DNA of 30,176 nt from NCBI RefSeq assembly GCF_000485595.1, contig NW_014578399.1, forward strand, positions 9,896 to 40,071, given 5' to 3'. The stretch comes from Priapulus caudatus. Taxonomy: Eukaryota; Priapulida; Priapulimorpha; Priapulimorphida; Priapulidae. This document shows, piece by piece, positions 10,846 to 21,468 of the stretch. Both the position numbers and the translations under genes were made by a program. The first letter of the stretch is position 1. Each line of letters opens with the position of its first letter. The notes under the pieces are model-generated. The model did no database searches. It was not told where the DNA came from and saw only the letters and a program-made list of their open reading frames with translations.

Positions 10846-11077
10846 GCCCCACTACTGCTGGAAAACATCTCTATACTAGTTTATTAAAAGAGCAGATACG
10901 CATTCATCGTAACACAGAAGCATCCCTCACTCCACCGTGGCACATGCGCAGTCTGTGGCCATGCGCGGGAATATGATGCACCTATAATTACATTCAGCAC
11001 AGGTGTCCGTGCGTCCGTGCGTCAGGCTGTATATGTCCGCCGCAACACGCAAAATGTCAACGCACATAAATGGCAGA

Positions 11078-11230
11078 AGGCAGAAAGGTGCGATATGATA
11101 TGACTACTAGGCGCTTTAATTTAATTTAATTTTTTTTTTTTTAGGGTTAGGGTTAGGGTTTTTTTTTTTAAGTGCCTAGTAGTCATATCCTAAGTGCCTA
11201 GTAGTCATATCATATCGCACCTATCTGCCT
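11078..11230. mobile_element. Second inverted-repeat element with (TTAGGG)n core
   Basis: Inverted ends of about 38 bp are visible: left aggcagaaaggtgcgatatg and, read on the minus strand, right aggcagataggtgcgatatg. They continue inwards as atgactactaggc. The centre is a T-run, then ttagggttagggttagggtt (11141-11160), then another T-run. The right arm has a 21-22 bp internal duplication (taagtgcctagtagtcatat). There is no coding capacity. The sibling copy (near 11745-11800) lacks it but has about 36 bp of other sequence there, so the insertion came with a deletion or replacement. Confidence 0.8.
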
Positions 11231-11866
11231 GCATTGTTAGATGCGACCACCCACGTTAGATATCGCTCGCGTGCGCAGCCAGTGACATATTGCCACCGTG
11301 ACCGGTCGGCCATTTTAGTCTGTGAAACAGGATCCGACTACACGCTGGAAATGTGCATAATTTAGCTAGCAAATGTTTTGATCGGAGCATATGAACCTTG
11401 AATCTGTGCATTTAGCATGAATAAAGTGTGGGTTGCGTATGGGTCAAAACTCTCTGGGTATTTTTAATTAGTGTTTGTGTCATACGTATTTAGGCCTAGG
11501 CCGAGCAGCCACTGCATAGGGATGCCCACTACTGTTGAAAAACATCGCTATACTAGTTTATTAAAAGAGCAGATACGCATTCATCGTAACACAGGAGCAT
11601 CCCTCACTCCACCATGGCACATGCGCAGTCTGTGGTCATGCGCGGGAACATGATGCACCTATAATTACATTCAGCACAGGTGTCCGTGCGTCCGTGCGTC
11701 AGGCTGTATATGTCCGCCGCAACACGCAAAATGTCAACGCACGTAAATGCGAGGTAGTCCCCGACGAGCGGTCACACCATGTCCCCTGCATTGTTAGATG
11801 TGACCACCCACGTTAGATATCGCTCGCGTGCGAGGCTGGGCTTTCTACGCCTGTCTCGCGACTCAC

Positions 11867-14800
11867 CTGTTTACGAGGACCTCTCTCACGCACTTGCACT
11901 GCCTTCTGACCACCTGCTCAAAGTCGGACGGGCTCAGAGGCAAGGCTTCCTCTCTCATCTGTCGATACGACACGAATCTCACGTCGGCGTACCTAGAATC
12001 ACGAGCGTAACACGCGAAAGTTATCTTATGCCAGCTGTCTAAACCCTAATCAACACAGCAAACCTACGAGATTTACCTTTGACACTATCCTTCCCAAACT
12101 AAATGCTAACGTTATCAATAATGCATTATTACTACGCACGATATTACTACTCATTAAATAAGTTCATTCGGTTGGTAGAATAATATAAATAACAAAGTTA
12201 ATTTTACTCAACCGTGCTGGTTTGAACAATTAAACAATAAAAAAATATATAAAAAAATATATATAAAAAAAATGAAAAAACAAAATTTTACTTTGTTATT
12301 TATATTTAGATATTACTACTATCAAGTCACTAACATATATTGTATACATTTGTGTTTGTGAGGATCATGTTCATGCTAGTATCGATGAGGGCTTCTGATT
12401 AAAATAAGAACTGAGGATATAAACCAAGACAAGTGGGAGCATCAATAGATACCTGTCCTGGTAGAGATTGTGCAGTCTCTGCATCACAGGATTCGTAATG
12501 AACAGGTGCTGACTCAGACATTGCTTAGCATTGCTGAATGAGTCACGCTATGGTACCGGTGACCTTACAAGCCTACAGCAGACAGTCCCAAATCAACAAC
12601 GCAAGCCATGCACGACTTCAACCCAAATGCTATTCACCTTGTAGTACAATTCGATGGTGAAGTCCATGACAAGCTGTGATCAATTTCCTTACTTTAAAAA
12701 CATTCGTCCTCTTACACCAAGTGTGGTTGCATGGCAGCACCAATTGCTTATTTTTGCAACAACTGTTTATAAACTTTAACAAATTTATCTTGACCACTCC
12801 ATAAAATTTTATCGTATTTTATAAATCAATACTTCGAAACGCTGATGCTTTATCGGATAAATATCTTAGACATAAAGGTTTGACTAGTGCTTTGGCGTGA
12901 CAACAAAATTTGTTGTAGTTTACCACAAATAGGGATGTTACTCATTCCAGTGCAAAATTATGACAAAAATCAAAACAGAATTAATAATTGCTTTTTTAAA
13001 ATTTTAACAAATATTTTGTTTCACGTGACTGATACACATTATCAGTCCTATTCAATAACATTATTTACAAACACAACTGACTTAAAATGCTTGATATTAT
13101 ACCTTAATGGAAAGGTTTTTGGTGATGCAAACACTTTCAACCTACCCCTTTCGTGTGGATCTTTCAATATGTAATCCACTGAAAAATATAACCATGACAT
13201 CATTGGACTAACATTGGTAATGTTGGTGCACTTGCAAACACTATTACTGTGCATAAAACATAATATTCATACTCAGTGCTAAACATGTAAAATAAGAAAG
13301 ACAGATCAGTAGGAACACTAGATGCGTTTTGATAGATTTGCACGAACACTTGGTTAACGTTATTCTATGCGAACCAACACCTTACTTTGATACAAACATT
13401 GGATGTGCAGTCACTCGTTACACAAACAACGGCAGTTTACCGATGGCTTGCTGAAGACTGAATCTGTAGTTGTTTTCCACTTCAGTATTCAACTCTTCGA
13501 GTAGTTTCTTCTTATGCTTCGCTCCCATACCCCGAGCCACACAAATTCTTCGCTCCACATTCTTCATTTGATCGCTAGGCGGTACAGCTAACATCGCTCC
13601 CTTGATGCCATTTTCAATGTAAAATTTGTACTTCTGTAATAATCGAAACCTTCGTCGGTAAAACTTGGCAGAACGATCAATATTTGCAGAGAAATCTATT
13701 CATTGTTTGTACAGGTGTTTATCCAGACGTTACGTGCAGTAATATATCAGGAGATGCGGCATTCAACTTGCCTCAAGGTCACTGCTGCTTGGCTCCTGCT
13801 CACTCCTAGACTCCTGCAGCTCATGATGTTCCATTATCTCTATCTGCTCTAAGGGAGAAGCAGGCCGGCTAGCACTACAAGCCTGCCAGTCCCTGGAAAA
13901 CATCCAATAACCTAATTAAGGTTCAATTCACGATTGCGATTCAAGACCACCTGGAGGAGAAGTGTGGAGGAGGAACTGAAGGAGATGGGCTTCTCGCGAG
14001 GACAGACGCTGCATGCAGGCTGCCCAGGACAGATCCCACCGGAGGGACACTATTCGTACGGCCTTATGTCCCATCAGGGGAGCAAGAGGATAAGTGTAAG
14101 TGTCACGATTGTGAATAGCAAACATTATACCTCTACTTAATTACAGCCTTTGCATAAGGAACGTTACATCTTCATTCTTACATACACCTGCACAATGTTG
14201 GATAGCATCAGGAGACATAAAGAGATATTACACGATTCACCCTCATCATAATTATATAGAGATCTATACACCTATCGTTGAAACACTATACCTATTATTA
14301 CTATCCATCCTCTTCTTCTTAGCTGGTCTTATTGGCGAGAGAGCTTTCTTTTGCTTGTAGTCACCAGCTGACGTAAGTATTAAGCAGTCATTAAACAAAT
14401 ATATTATACATGGAAATTAATTAGAAACCAAAGCAACAATAATTGCGGCATGCACCTCCCCATCTGATCAAGTCTAATTAAATATGATGAGCAATAGATT
14501 ACTGAGGCTAGTTAATGAAATTGTCCTCGCATTGTCCAGTATTTCTAACTATGAGGCTATACCATCAAGAGCTGATATAACTGCTTATATATGGTCTATA
14601 TACTTATATAGATTATTCATGTTATTTACAGAATTTATATATCTTATATTACATACTTATATATGCATAATAAGTATTATTAACTCGTGACACTATCACG
14701 GGCCATGTGTGTGAGCGATTAGGCGCGGACGACCCGCGGGAAGTGGGAGTATCGCCACCACCCACTGTCGCGTAGGCAAAGTAGTTACTTAATGTATCGT

Positions 14801-14997
14801 GAAAGGTAAATTAATGGTATCAGCGTCGCTGCTGTTTTCTTGATTTACAGCGCGAGTTTTGCATTACGCGAAGATATTTGCAATAGCCGCGTATCACCTT
14901 AATAACAATAAAAATTTACTTGAAGAATAACAAGAACAATCACTTACAAGAGATACCGGCAGGACGCGGGGGAAACTGCCCAGGCGCGTGGCGAGCA
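11867..14997 (-). CDS. Axonemal dynein heavy chain, N-terminal tail exons (partial)
   Basis: Exons in transcript order: 14997-14948, 14367-14292 and 13892-13772 (low-complexity N-terminal part, weaker support); 13633-13441 (YIENGIKGAMLAV, ARGMGAKHKKKLLEELNTEV, NNYRFSLQQAI); 13178-13103 (VDYILKDPHERGRL, SPKTFPLR); 12572-12453 (VRSPVP, stop codon, RDSF, then HLFITNPVMQRLHNLYQD); 11992-11867 (RYADVRFVSYRQMREEALPL, SDFEQVVRRQCKCVREVL). All junctions agree in phase: 1, 2, 0, 1, 2, 2. For example ATC G|TG gives I-V. Motifs such as I-V-D-Y-x-L-x-D-P-x-E-R-x-R-L, F-P-L-R and N-P-V-M-x-x-L are typical of the tail of inner-arm axonemal dynein heavy chains (DNAH1/3/6/7/12 group). The tail assembles with intermediate and light chains in cilia; the AAA motor would lie beyond 11867 on the minus strand and is not seen. 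The TAG at 12548-12550 replaces a family Trp. The intron after 13772 starts GC (GAG|GCAAGT). The start codon is not found. Confidence 0.85.
12040..12452. other. Dynein intron, AT-rich
   Basis: The intron between the 12453 and 11992 exons. It contains an A/T-rich low-complexity block (about 12235-12300) with aaaaatatat units and no other recognisable feature. Confidence 0.6.
12573..13102. other. Dynein intron, nothing else recognised
   Basis: AT-rich sequence between phase-matched dynein exons. A plus-strand frame of 95 codons overlaps it and the exon but has no family resemblance and is antisense to the dynein exon. Confidence 0.6.
13934..14093 (+). pseudogene. Non-LTR retrotransposon pol C-terminal remnant
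   Basis: The plus strand reads TTWRRSVEEELKEMGFSRGQ, then after a frame change at about 14010-14025 reads AAQDRSHRRDTIRTALCPIR and GARG followed by TAA (14091-14093). The pattern TWRR-x-VE-E-x-K-x-x-G-x-x-x-GQ ... AQDR-x-x-WR-x-x-x-x-ALCP is characteristic of the extreme C-terminus of RTE- or CR1-like non-LTR retrotransposon polyproteins in invertebrates. Only the 3' end remains (5' truncation is normal for these elements) and it is frameshifted, so it is dead. It lies antisense inside an intron of the dynein gene. Confidence 0.7.
14368..14947. other. Putative dynein intron, AT-rich with a GC-rich patch
   Basis: Mostly AT-rich. A GC-rich patch at 14700-14765 (ggcgcggacgacccgcggga) has a noisy homologue at about 21478-21510. 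No exon is clear here. Confidence 0.4.
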
Positions 14998-15038
14998 CTG
15001 GTAAAAATAAATGTGATTAAACAATAATTCAATGTATT

Positions 15039-15053
15039 AGTATATAATATATA

Positions 15054-15097
<44 letters not shown>

Positions 15098-15100
15098 ACA
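15039..15100. repeat. TA-rich run followed by a dispersed motif
   Basis: Alternating TA for about 55 bp. It is followed at 15100-15143 by ctgtaccaactctaactgat and ttcttgaccg. The same arrangement (AT run, then this motif) recurs at 15732-15810 and 29085-29160. Confidence 0.75.
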
Positions 15101-15197
15101 TTATTTGTGTAATCCAACTGTACCAACTCTAACTGATTTCTTGACCGCTGGTGGTGCTGGCTGCAACAGTGAGTTTCCAAACACAGATTGACATTGA

Positions 15198-15400
15198 GCG
15201 AGGCAAGCTTGGACGCTGCCCGTGCCGTGGAAGGAAACGCTACCACCAACGGGGGGGGGGGTGGGGGTGGGGGTGCATGGCCCAGCGATTCCATAGCGAA
15301 CAACGTACAACTCCACACTGCGAACAACCTGAACATGAGGAACCGTCACAAACAATCAGATAGAAGATTCACGCGCTAATGCGAGCGATATATCCTAGCC
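15198..15400. repeat. Repeat with a noisy second copy near 22280-22455, containing a G-run
   Basis: aaacgctaccaccaac, cagcgattccatagcgaaca, cacaaacaatcaga and agcgatat-cctagcc all recur in order at 22325-22455. At 15251-15274 there are ten or more G followed by TGGGGG TGGGGG, a potential G-quadruplex, absent from the other copy. Gly/Pro-rich frames across the G-run are artefacts. Confidence 0.75.
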
Positions 15401-15810
15401 AATATGTTGTTTTGCGTGTGTTCGAGTGTTGGGCCGGGTCCAAGACAGAGATCGTTGACCTATATAGCAGACAAGGGAATAATTTCAGGTGTATGAAAAC
15501 GAGGAGCGAGAAAGTCGTGGGAGGTCAGGATTTCCGATTGGAGCGGGTATAGCTGGATTCGTCTTCGCGTAGGTCCGTGTACTTCAAGCGTTGTACAAGC
15601 AATCGGGTAGGCGATAGTTACTTATGGACTGCAGTAAATACTAGTATAGATTACTACGATTAAGTGGAGTAATTCTATGCTAAAGTACTGCTAAGTAGAA
15701 ATAACATTAGTGATGCTATTCATTGTATAGTTATATATATATAATATATATAATAATTAGTTTGGCTGTTATCAACTGTAAGGCCAACTCTACGTGATTT
15801 CTTGATCATA
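15401..15810. other. Unassigned sequence before the assembly gap
   Basis: No gene is recognised. 15732-15810 carries a TA run and the motif ggctgttatcaactgtaagg ... ctacgtgatttcttgatcat, a diverged copy of the 15096-15143 sequence, cut off exactly by the N gap. Confidence 0.45.
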
Positions 15811-15835
15811 NNNNNNNNNNNNNNNNNNNNNNNNN
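15811..15835. other. Assembly gap (25 N)
   Basis: Twenty-five consecutive N. The true gap length is unknown. Sequence character changes here: downstream copies of known repeats show many single-base insertions. Confidence 1.
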
Positions 15836-18800
15836 CACGTGTTAATATTAAATTTATATATGTCTTCGTATAGCAATAAAATTCTTACAAGATAGTATGT
15901 ATTCGAGCATTTCGTAGCACAGTCCGTATGATAGAAGGATCGTAATGAATTAACTGTAATTTATTACTGCTCCGGTGCCAACTAACGTATTTTCAAGTAA
16001 ATTTCACTGTCCATACGCTTATATGCTTAATTATGCTACCAATCATACCCCCACATATAACTCTTCTCAACCCTGATAATATGGGGCATTGCGCTCAATA
16101 ACCATCTCTGTACCCCGGTCCTATGACACAGATAAACAATGTGGAACGAGTTCGAGAAGTATGTTTCCTATCCTAAGTATATACATAAGTGAAAGGAAAA
16201 CTATTAAATGATAAAACTCGTGCTTCAAAAAATACCACAAACCTCATCCAAAGTGGAGTATATCACAGTATCCAATATGTGTTACTAACAATACTGAATA
16301 TACACACTCGTACAATTTTAACTCAAATATTAGATCAGTATTGCAACAGTGTTCTCTGTATTTATTGGACCGTATATTTTTATAGTCGACATATAAGTCT
16401 GCACACCTACTTTCGAGCGAGTACTCTATGAGCTTATGAGATATGTACCCTTCTACCAGTTGTTTGATACCTTGTGAGCGAGTTTGAGCTACGTTATATT
16501 AGTTATGATATAAGAAATTTCGTTCGTTGATAATAATAAATCATCATAAGGATCTGATAGGTTTATTCGCTAGTACTTAGCTTCATCTGACGTAGTCAGC
16601 GTGCATGAGTCTTATATATATATATTCTATGCGTAAAGGGTCAGCTATAAATGATCGCTTACTGGTCACGTTAGTAAGTCACCCAACGGTCCGTTGCATC
16701 AACAGTTGGGCACAAATCTTAACAGCTTGACGATCATCGGTCACGATTTAATATACAGGGCGACGTTCTACTGAGTGTTAACCTAATTGTAAACTGCTAA
16801 AGGAAACAATTTCAATGCACGGACGCTCCAAAACGAGTATGTGAGTGAGAAATATACAGTATTACGAAAAAGTACTGCATACATGTTAAATTATAAATGG
16901 AGTGTCGCCCACTACAAAGGTCTAGAATGCAAAAAATTAAGTATGAGAAGGGAGAATCAGAATAGCGCATGCATTAAATTTGAGGAGTTTGAGTTTATTG
17001 CAACGTAAATGGCACAGTAAATTGGCGCCTTGCAGAGCACTTATATTAAAAAAGGAGCGCTTGACCTAAGCTAGTAGATAGTTGAATGCGTACACTTACC
17101 ATATCCATGCGAATGCTGTGCATGAAAATACAGCCAACACTCGACTGTGCCGAAATATGGTCAGTACATGCTCCATTTGGTGGTCACATGTCATGAAGAC
17201 TCAAATCAGAGAATGGCTTTCTCACAGGGTCAGATTCTTTTAGAATATTTGTCTTTTCTATATAAGAGACGAGCAAGAGAGAACACGCTGGACACCTAAT
17301 CGAGGAAACTTAGAATGACTGCAAAGAGCTTTTTTTGTATTCCTTCAGCTCGAAGTCTTGGTATCTTCTACCCTTTTGGGGTTTTATCAATCTTTACGTA
17401 AGCAGACATGACACATAGACAAACTAATAAGTGACTGAATTCTAGCTCAAACATAGCAAAGTCTATTTATTATGCGAATAGGAGGAGCTCAGCTAAAAGG
17501 CCACAGTCAGTCTGAGTAACCTTTTGCCTTCAGGTAAAGTGATACGGAATTAAGGATTATATAGTGACATAGGATTATGGTCCTATGTGTCGTTAAAGCG
17601 ATGGCATTATAGTTCATCAAACCATTGATAGAGCGTGTATTCTACTACAGCTTTTACATACCTACGATACCGTCAATCGTCTAGTCAGTAGGCTTTCTCA
17701 TATTCATGCGCGTAGTCATCGCATAGTCTAGAAAGCCAATAAAGCCTAAGTGGATATAGACTATGACAGTACGGTCTACGGTAAATCTATAAAAATGCCA
17801 ATAAACGGACGTAACCCCTGCGAGATACAGCACAGGATGATATGGGAGGCCGCTACGTCACGATTATATGGTCCTCGTGGATATTCGAATCCCATCATGA
17901 TTTAATTCTATTATATATCTGGGTTTTCTGTATTTCTTTAGCCGTGAATTTCTAGGTATTCTTTATCTATTTTAAACTATTCGTATTTTTACCAGAGTAT
18001 AATATACACAAACGGTTTGATACGTTTTCATGAATATCATTAGTGTACAATCAAATTACCATAACAAGCACCAGAGATACAATTCCGACATTTTAGTGCT
18101 CACATACTATAATAAGTCTATATTCATAAATAAGAGCATATGATGTGTCTATATAAGATGTGTTGCAGGAGGGTATGACGATCGCATAACGGCTGATAGT
18201 GTGTTAAACTGAGTTAGCAGTATGCGAGTGTATGATGCCAGTTATAGAAATATATAACTAGAGACTTTGTGTGCGTCATATGCAGCCGTATAAGCTGTGA
18301 AACATGCACCACTAAACAACAGTAGAAGTTTCCACGATGAACACCCTGCTAACATCTTGTCTGCTGTTCTATTCTATAAAACACTATTGATTTAGGTTTA
18401 TTTAGGATGAGAGGGTAAGCATTCAGCGATGAGGCAACGAAGTGTATGCTGAAAATGATTGTGTACGCAAATGCGTGTCTGTATCGATATGATATCACAA
18501 TAGCCATGTGTATCTAACTACAGTCCCTAACACTACATGGAGAGTAGTCAGCCGACATCGGCCTTACCTGTTACACCTAGTATACCAGTAGTAGTCGTAG
18601 ATCAAAGTCAGAGTATCTTACTCTAAGTATAATGCTAAGAGCCCAATGAGCGGTATCTTGGCCGCCTTGGTTATGCCGTACTTATATATTGCGGTTAATT
18701 CATATCTATAAACTAAAGACTTACACAGCACACATCGGAGAGCGCAAGACCTCACGCCAGGCCAGCTGAATGTCGTTAAACTTCGTGCCCTGAAGACAAT

Positions 18801-19696
18801 GTATGTGACTATAACGTATAACGTTTATTTAATCTGGTCAATTTCGCCGATCACCAATCCCATACATGTAATCAATTCTAAGCGTTTACACCATCTCTCA
18901 CTGACCTCTGATCTCCTTGGTAAGTTTAATTTTTTATTAGAGTTATAATTAATTTAAATCCATTAATAAATATAGATATAAAGTAGCTATCCGGGAGTCA
19001 TGCGACCTACATTGAAATCTCTAATACACAATTTCTGAGACGTCTAAGTAGAACTACGCGCGCACTAATAGATACACCCGACATGTCAGTCAGCGCTATG
19101 CGCTTCATAAGAAATTATCATGAGCTCAAAGTTACAATCCTCGAGGAGTGCCATAACTTTTTACATAAGTATCATATCGTGGCGTAGCCTACACAAAACA
19201 ACCACAAAACCAAAACAAACACACGCCGAACAAACACACGTCCTGGTTGAGCTAGGAAAAACACTTATGTAATCAAACCTTTAACCTTAGGCGCAAACTT
19301 CCTGCTTTGTTGGTGCATAACGTAATTACAAGGTAGGTAATAATCACGCATTCCGTGCATCCGCCTTATCCGCACATATCGACAACGGCCCATATTATCC
19401 TGCCTATTTGTAGATCTTGGAACTTTAGTTTGCTCAACAAAGTTAAGACTTATAATACACACGCATACTGCGACTGCGTCGACGGTCATCTCGAGTGGCG
19501 ACCGAGTGGGGACTTCTCCACTCGCATCCAAAAAAATGGTCATGCTTGCAACACACACCACACCGCCTGGAAAAACAACCACACAGAAAGGGCGTAAGAA
19601 TTTTGTGACGTGCTGGGGACAGTACATATTAGTTACTGAACGATGACTACACCATAGCCTCGCGCCGAAAATATCTACGGAATAGCAAATAACATT
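15836..19696. other. Long unassigned AT-rich stretch
   Basis: No exon, RNA gene or transposon is recognised on either strand across about 3.9 kb. Open frames are short and compositionally featureless. Small hairpins occur, for example acatagga/tcctatgt at about 17568-17589. The sequence has the look of poorly corrected long-read consensus, which would also hide genes. Confidence 0.45.
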
Positions 19697-20612
19697 CATA
19701 ATTACATATCAATGTAGTAAGCAATAAAAAAAAGTACTCGAAATGAAATGTCTAATACTTTACGAGCTGGGACGTCCACGGTTTGTCAACAGAGTGAATA
19801 ACCCCAGTTAGCAGTGATTGCAAACGAACCAAAGAATGTGCCTTGCAGTATGTTGAATGTATCAAAAAATGCATCTGCCTGGACAGGTTTTGAATCTGCG
19901 CTTATTTTTTATTACGATACAACCTAATGTTTACAAAAATTGAGCCATCCCATACTCTGAGTGAAAGAACACTTAAACAACCCATTCGTGTCACAAAATT
20001 AAGCGTTTTAATAAAGCTTTGAGAATGCCCCAGTTGTCTGTTGATATAACAGAACAGAGCACACACACACGCACATCACACCACTACATCACATCATTTC
20101 ACCCAACATGTACACACACACACACGATGATCTACACCACACTGAGCTTACGCACGACGCACGCGCGGAACGATCACACCCGCCACTGCGGTACTGACGC
20201 ACTGACTGCCGGACGCCGATCACCCCTCGAGCTACGTCAGACGCATACGCAACGCGCCATCGGGCGGATCGACCTGACGCCTACTCACGCCACGCCCCTA
20301 ATCTGCACCGCTCAACCCCGCACCCTAAACCATCTCTGACAAGCACACAGTCTACCAACAGCACTACAGTTTTCATCGCATGGCATTATATATCGAGAGC
20401 ACTATGACGCCAGCGAATACCTCTAGCTCATTTCCGACTCCATTAGTCACCCTGAGGGCGCAGCACGTGGCTACACCAAACCCCATGTTATGTAGCGCGC
20501 CATTACCTTAAGAGTCCTGATGAGTTGATGACTAGATACTGGAGCCTAGTATGTTCCTTACAGAACTATCCACTCACGCAATATAGTAGATACGATTACC
20601 GACTACTGCCCT
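19697..20612. repeat. Inverted, indel-rich copy of the window's right end
   Basis: 19697-20010 matches the reverse complement of 29800-30045: atcaatgt-gtaagcaataaa, gaacgaaccaaagaatg, cttgcagtatgttgaatgta, tttacaaaaattgagc and cacaaaatta. 20520-20612 matches the reverse complement of about 29465-29555 (tatagtagatacgattacc, then tacagaac). The intervening 20011-20519 is CA/CG-rich and has no counterpart of the inverted-repeat element at 29563-29793. The copy here carries extra bases, e.g. gtgccttgc for gtcttgc. Confidence 0.8.
20055..20340. other. CA-rich then CG-rich low-complexity segment
   Basis: Short CACACA runs (20060-20130), then sequence rich in acg and cgc words to 20330. A 106-codon frame covers it but is His/Thr-rich from the repeat and matches no family. 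It lies inside the inverted copy at the place where the 29.6 kb element would fall. Confidence 0.4.
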
Positions 20613-21427
20613 GGCCGGCGCCGTGATCGTCGCGTGCATTCGCGCTGACAAGTATCCTCAACATAGTACGCAGCATGCGATGAGGTCGACAAACGATATT
20701 GTATAGAGTGATGCGCCTTCTCCCGCTGAAGTCTTCTGCTTCTATTTGTTGTGGTACTCGCTGAGATTCGACAAGCTAGCTGCCTCCAGGTGATCGCTAC
20801 AGGCCGCCTTATCTACAGAAACATGCATACCTGCTTAGAACAGATTCCGTTTCTTGAGCAACCAAATTTAGACAGGAACTGCGCCATGGAGTCTCTCTTG
20901 TAAGTAAGTGCACCGGGCAACATTATGCTTTCGTAGAAGCGATGCTAGAAAGGAAGTAGAGGTAAATGGAAAAACTGGCCTCATCGTACATGCTCGTAAG
21001 GAAGTTCAATTGGCGCCGGACTTGGAAGTGACGAGCAGATCGCGTGTGATAAGCTAAGTGCTGTCTACTGATCTGCTGTGCGATACGTTAAGCTGTCGTG
21101 CTGTGCTGAGCTCATGGCTGAGTTGTGTGTGTGAAACACACAATGAAGTCTGTCTAGCACACAACAACCTTAATCGGGTTATTGTTTAAAGATGGGCAGC
21201 TGAACACTCCAATCCAAGTGAGTGTGCTATGTTAACGACTGGGTAAATTGTCGTAGATGGCGAGTGGCGATGAATAACTGAGTACGATTATTGTGTCAAA
21301 CTATGATTCGGACAATAGCGCTTCTATCAAATACGACGGTTTGCGCATGTGTGAATGTTCTGCACTGTACTAAGCTTGTGTAGTTTGCGTATGAGTTGAG
21401 CCAATCAACTGAGGTGAAGGTTCCGTG
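20613..21427. other. Unassigned stretch within the inverted duplication
   Basis: Nothing recognised. Small palindromic words occur, such as ttgtgtgtgtgaaacacacaa (about 21123-21143). Correspondence to 29200-29455 is expected from the flanking anchors but is not visible by eye. Confidence 0.35.
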
Positions 21428-21468
21428 CCCCCTGGACAACTTACCCACCAGGACAATTACCCACCCGA
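21428..21468. repeat. 41-bp inverted repeat, left member (ccccctggacaac...)
   Basis: ccccctggacaacttaccca continuing ccaggacaattacccaccc is the reverse complement of 29158-29197 except for one extra base. It contains two tandem copies of a 16-bp unit (GGTGGGTAATTGTCCT read on the minus strand). Confidence 0.9.

Larger units (their letters stand above)
10351..11832. repeat. Direct tandem duplication, unit B (two copies, first interrupted by two insertions)
   Basis: Copy 1 (10351-11280) and copy 2 (11281-11832) share the block from gtgacatat-gccaccgtgacc to gatatcgctcgcgtgcg. Copy 1 is longer mainly because of inserted inverted-repeat elements at 10605-10845 and 11078-11230, neither present in copy 2. 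Copy 2 therefore serves as a near pre-insertion reference. The unit overlaps the end of unit A by about 37 bp, so the whole 8809-11832 block is a nested A-A/B-B array. Confidence 0.88.

Noticed and set aside
11141-11160. A true telomere or chromosome end
   Set aside because: Only three telomeric units are present, embedded symmetrically inside an inverted-repeat element with normal sequence on both sides.
11779-12042. 87-codon plus-strand frame as a gene
   Set aside because: It is antisense to a phase-matched dynein exon (11992-11867) and partly inside the tandem repeat.
15037-15379. Pro-rich and Gly-rich frames across 15251-15274
   Set aside because: They arise from the G homopolymer run and are not seen in the related copy at 22.3 kb.
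19265-19699. 144-codon minus-strand frame as a gene
   Set aside because: No recognisable domain, no supporting splice or start context, and composition looks random. Its end runs to the edge of the inverted copy.
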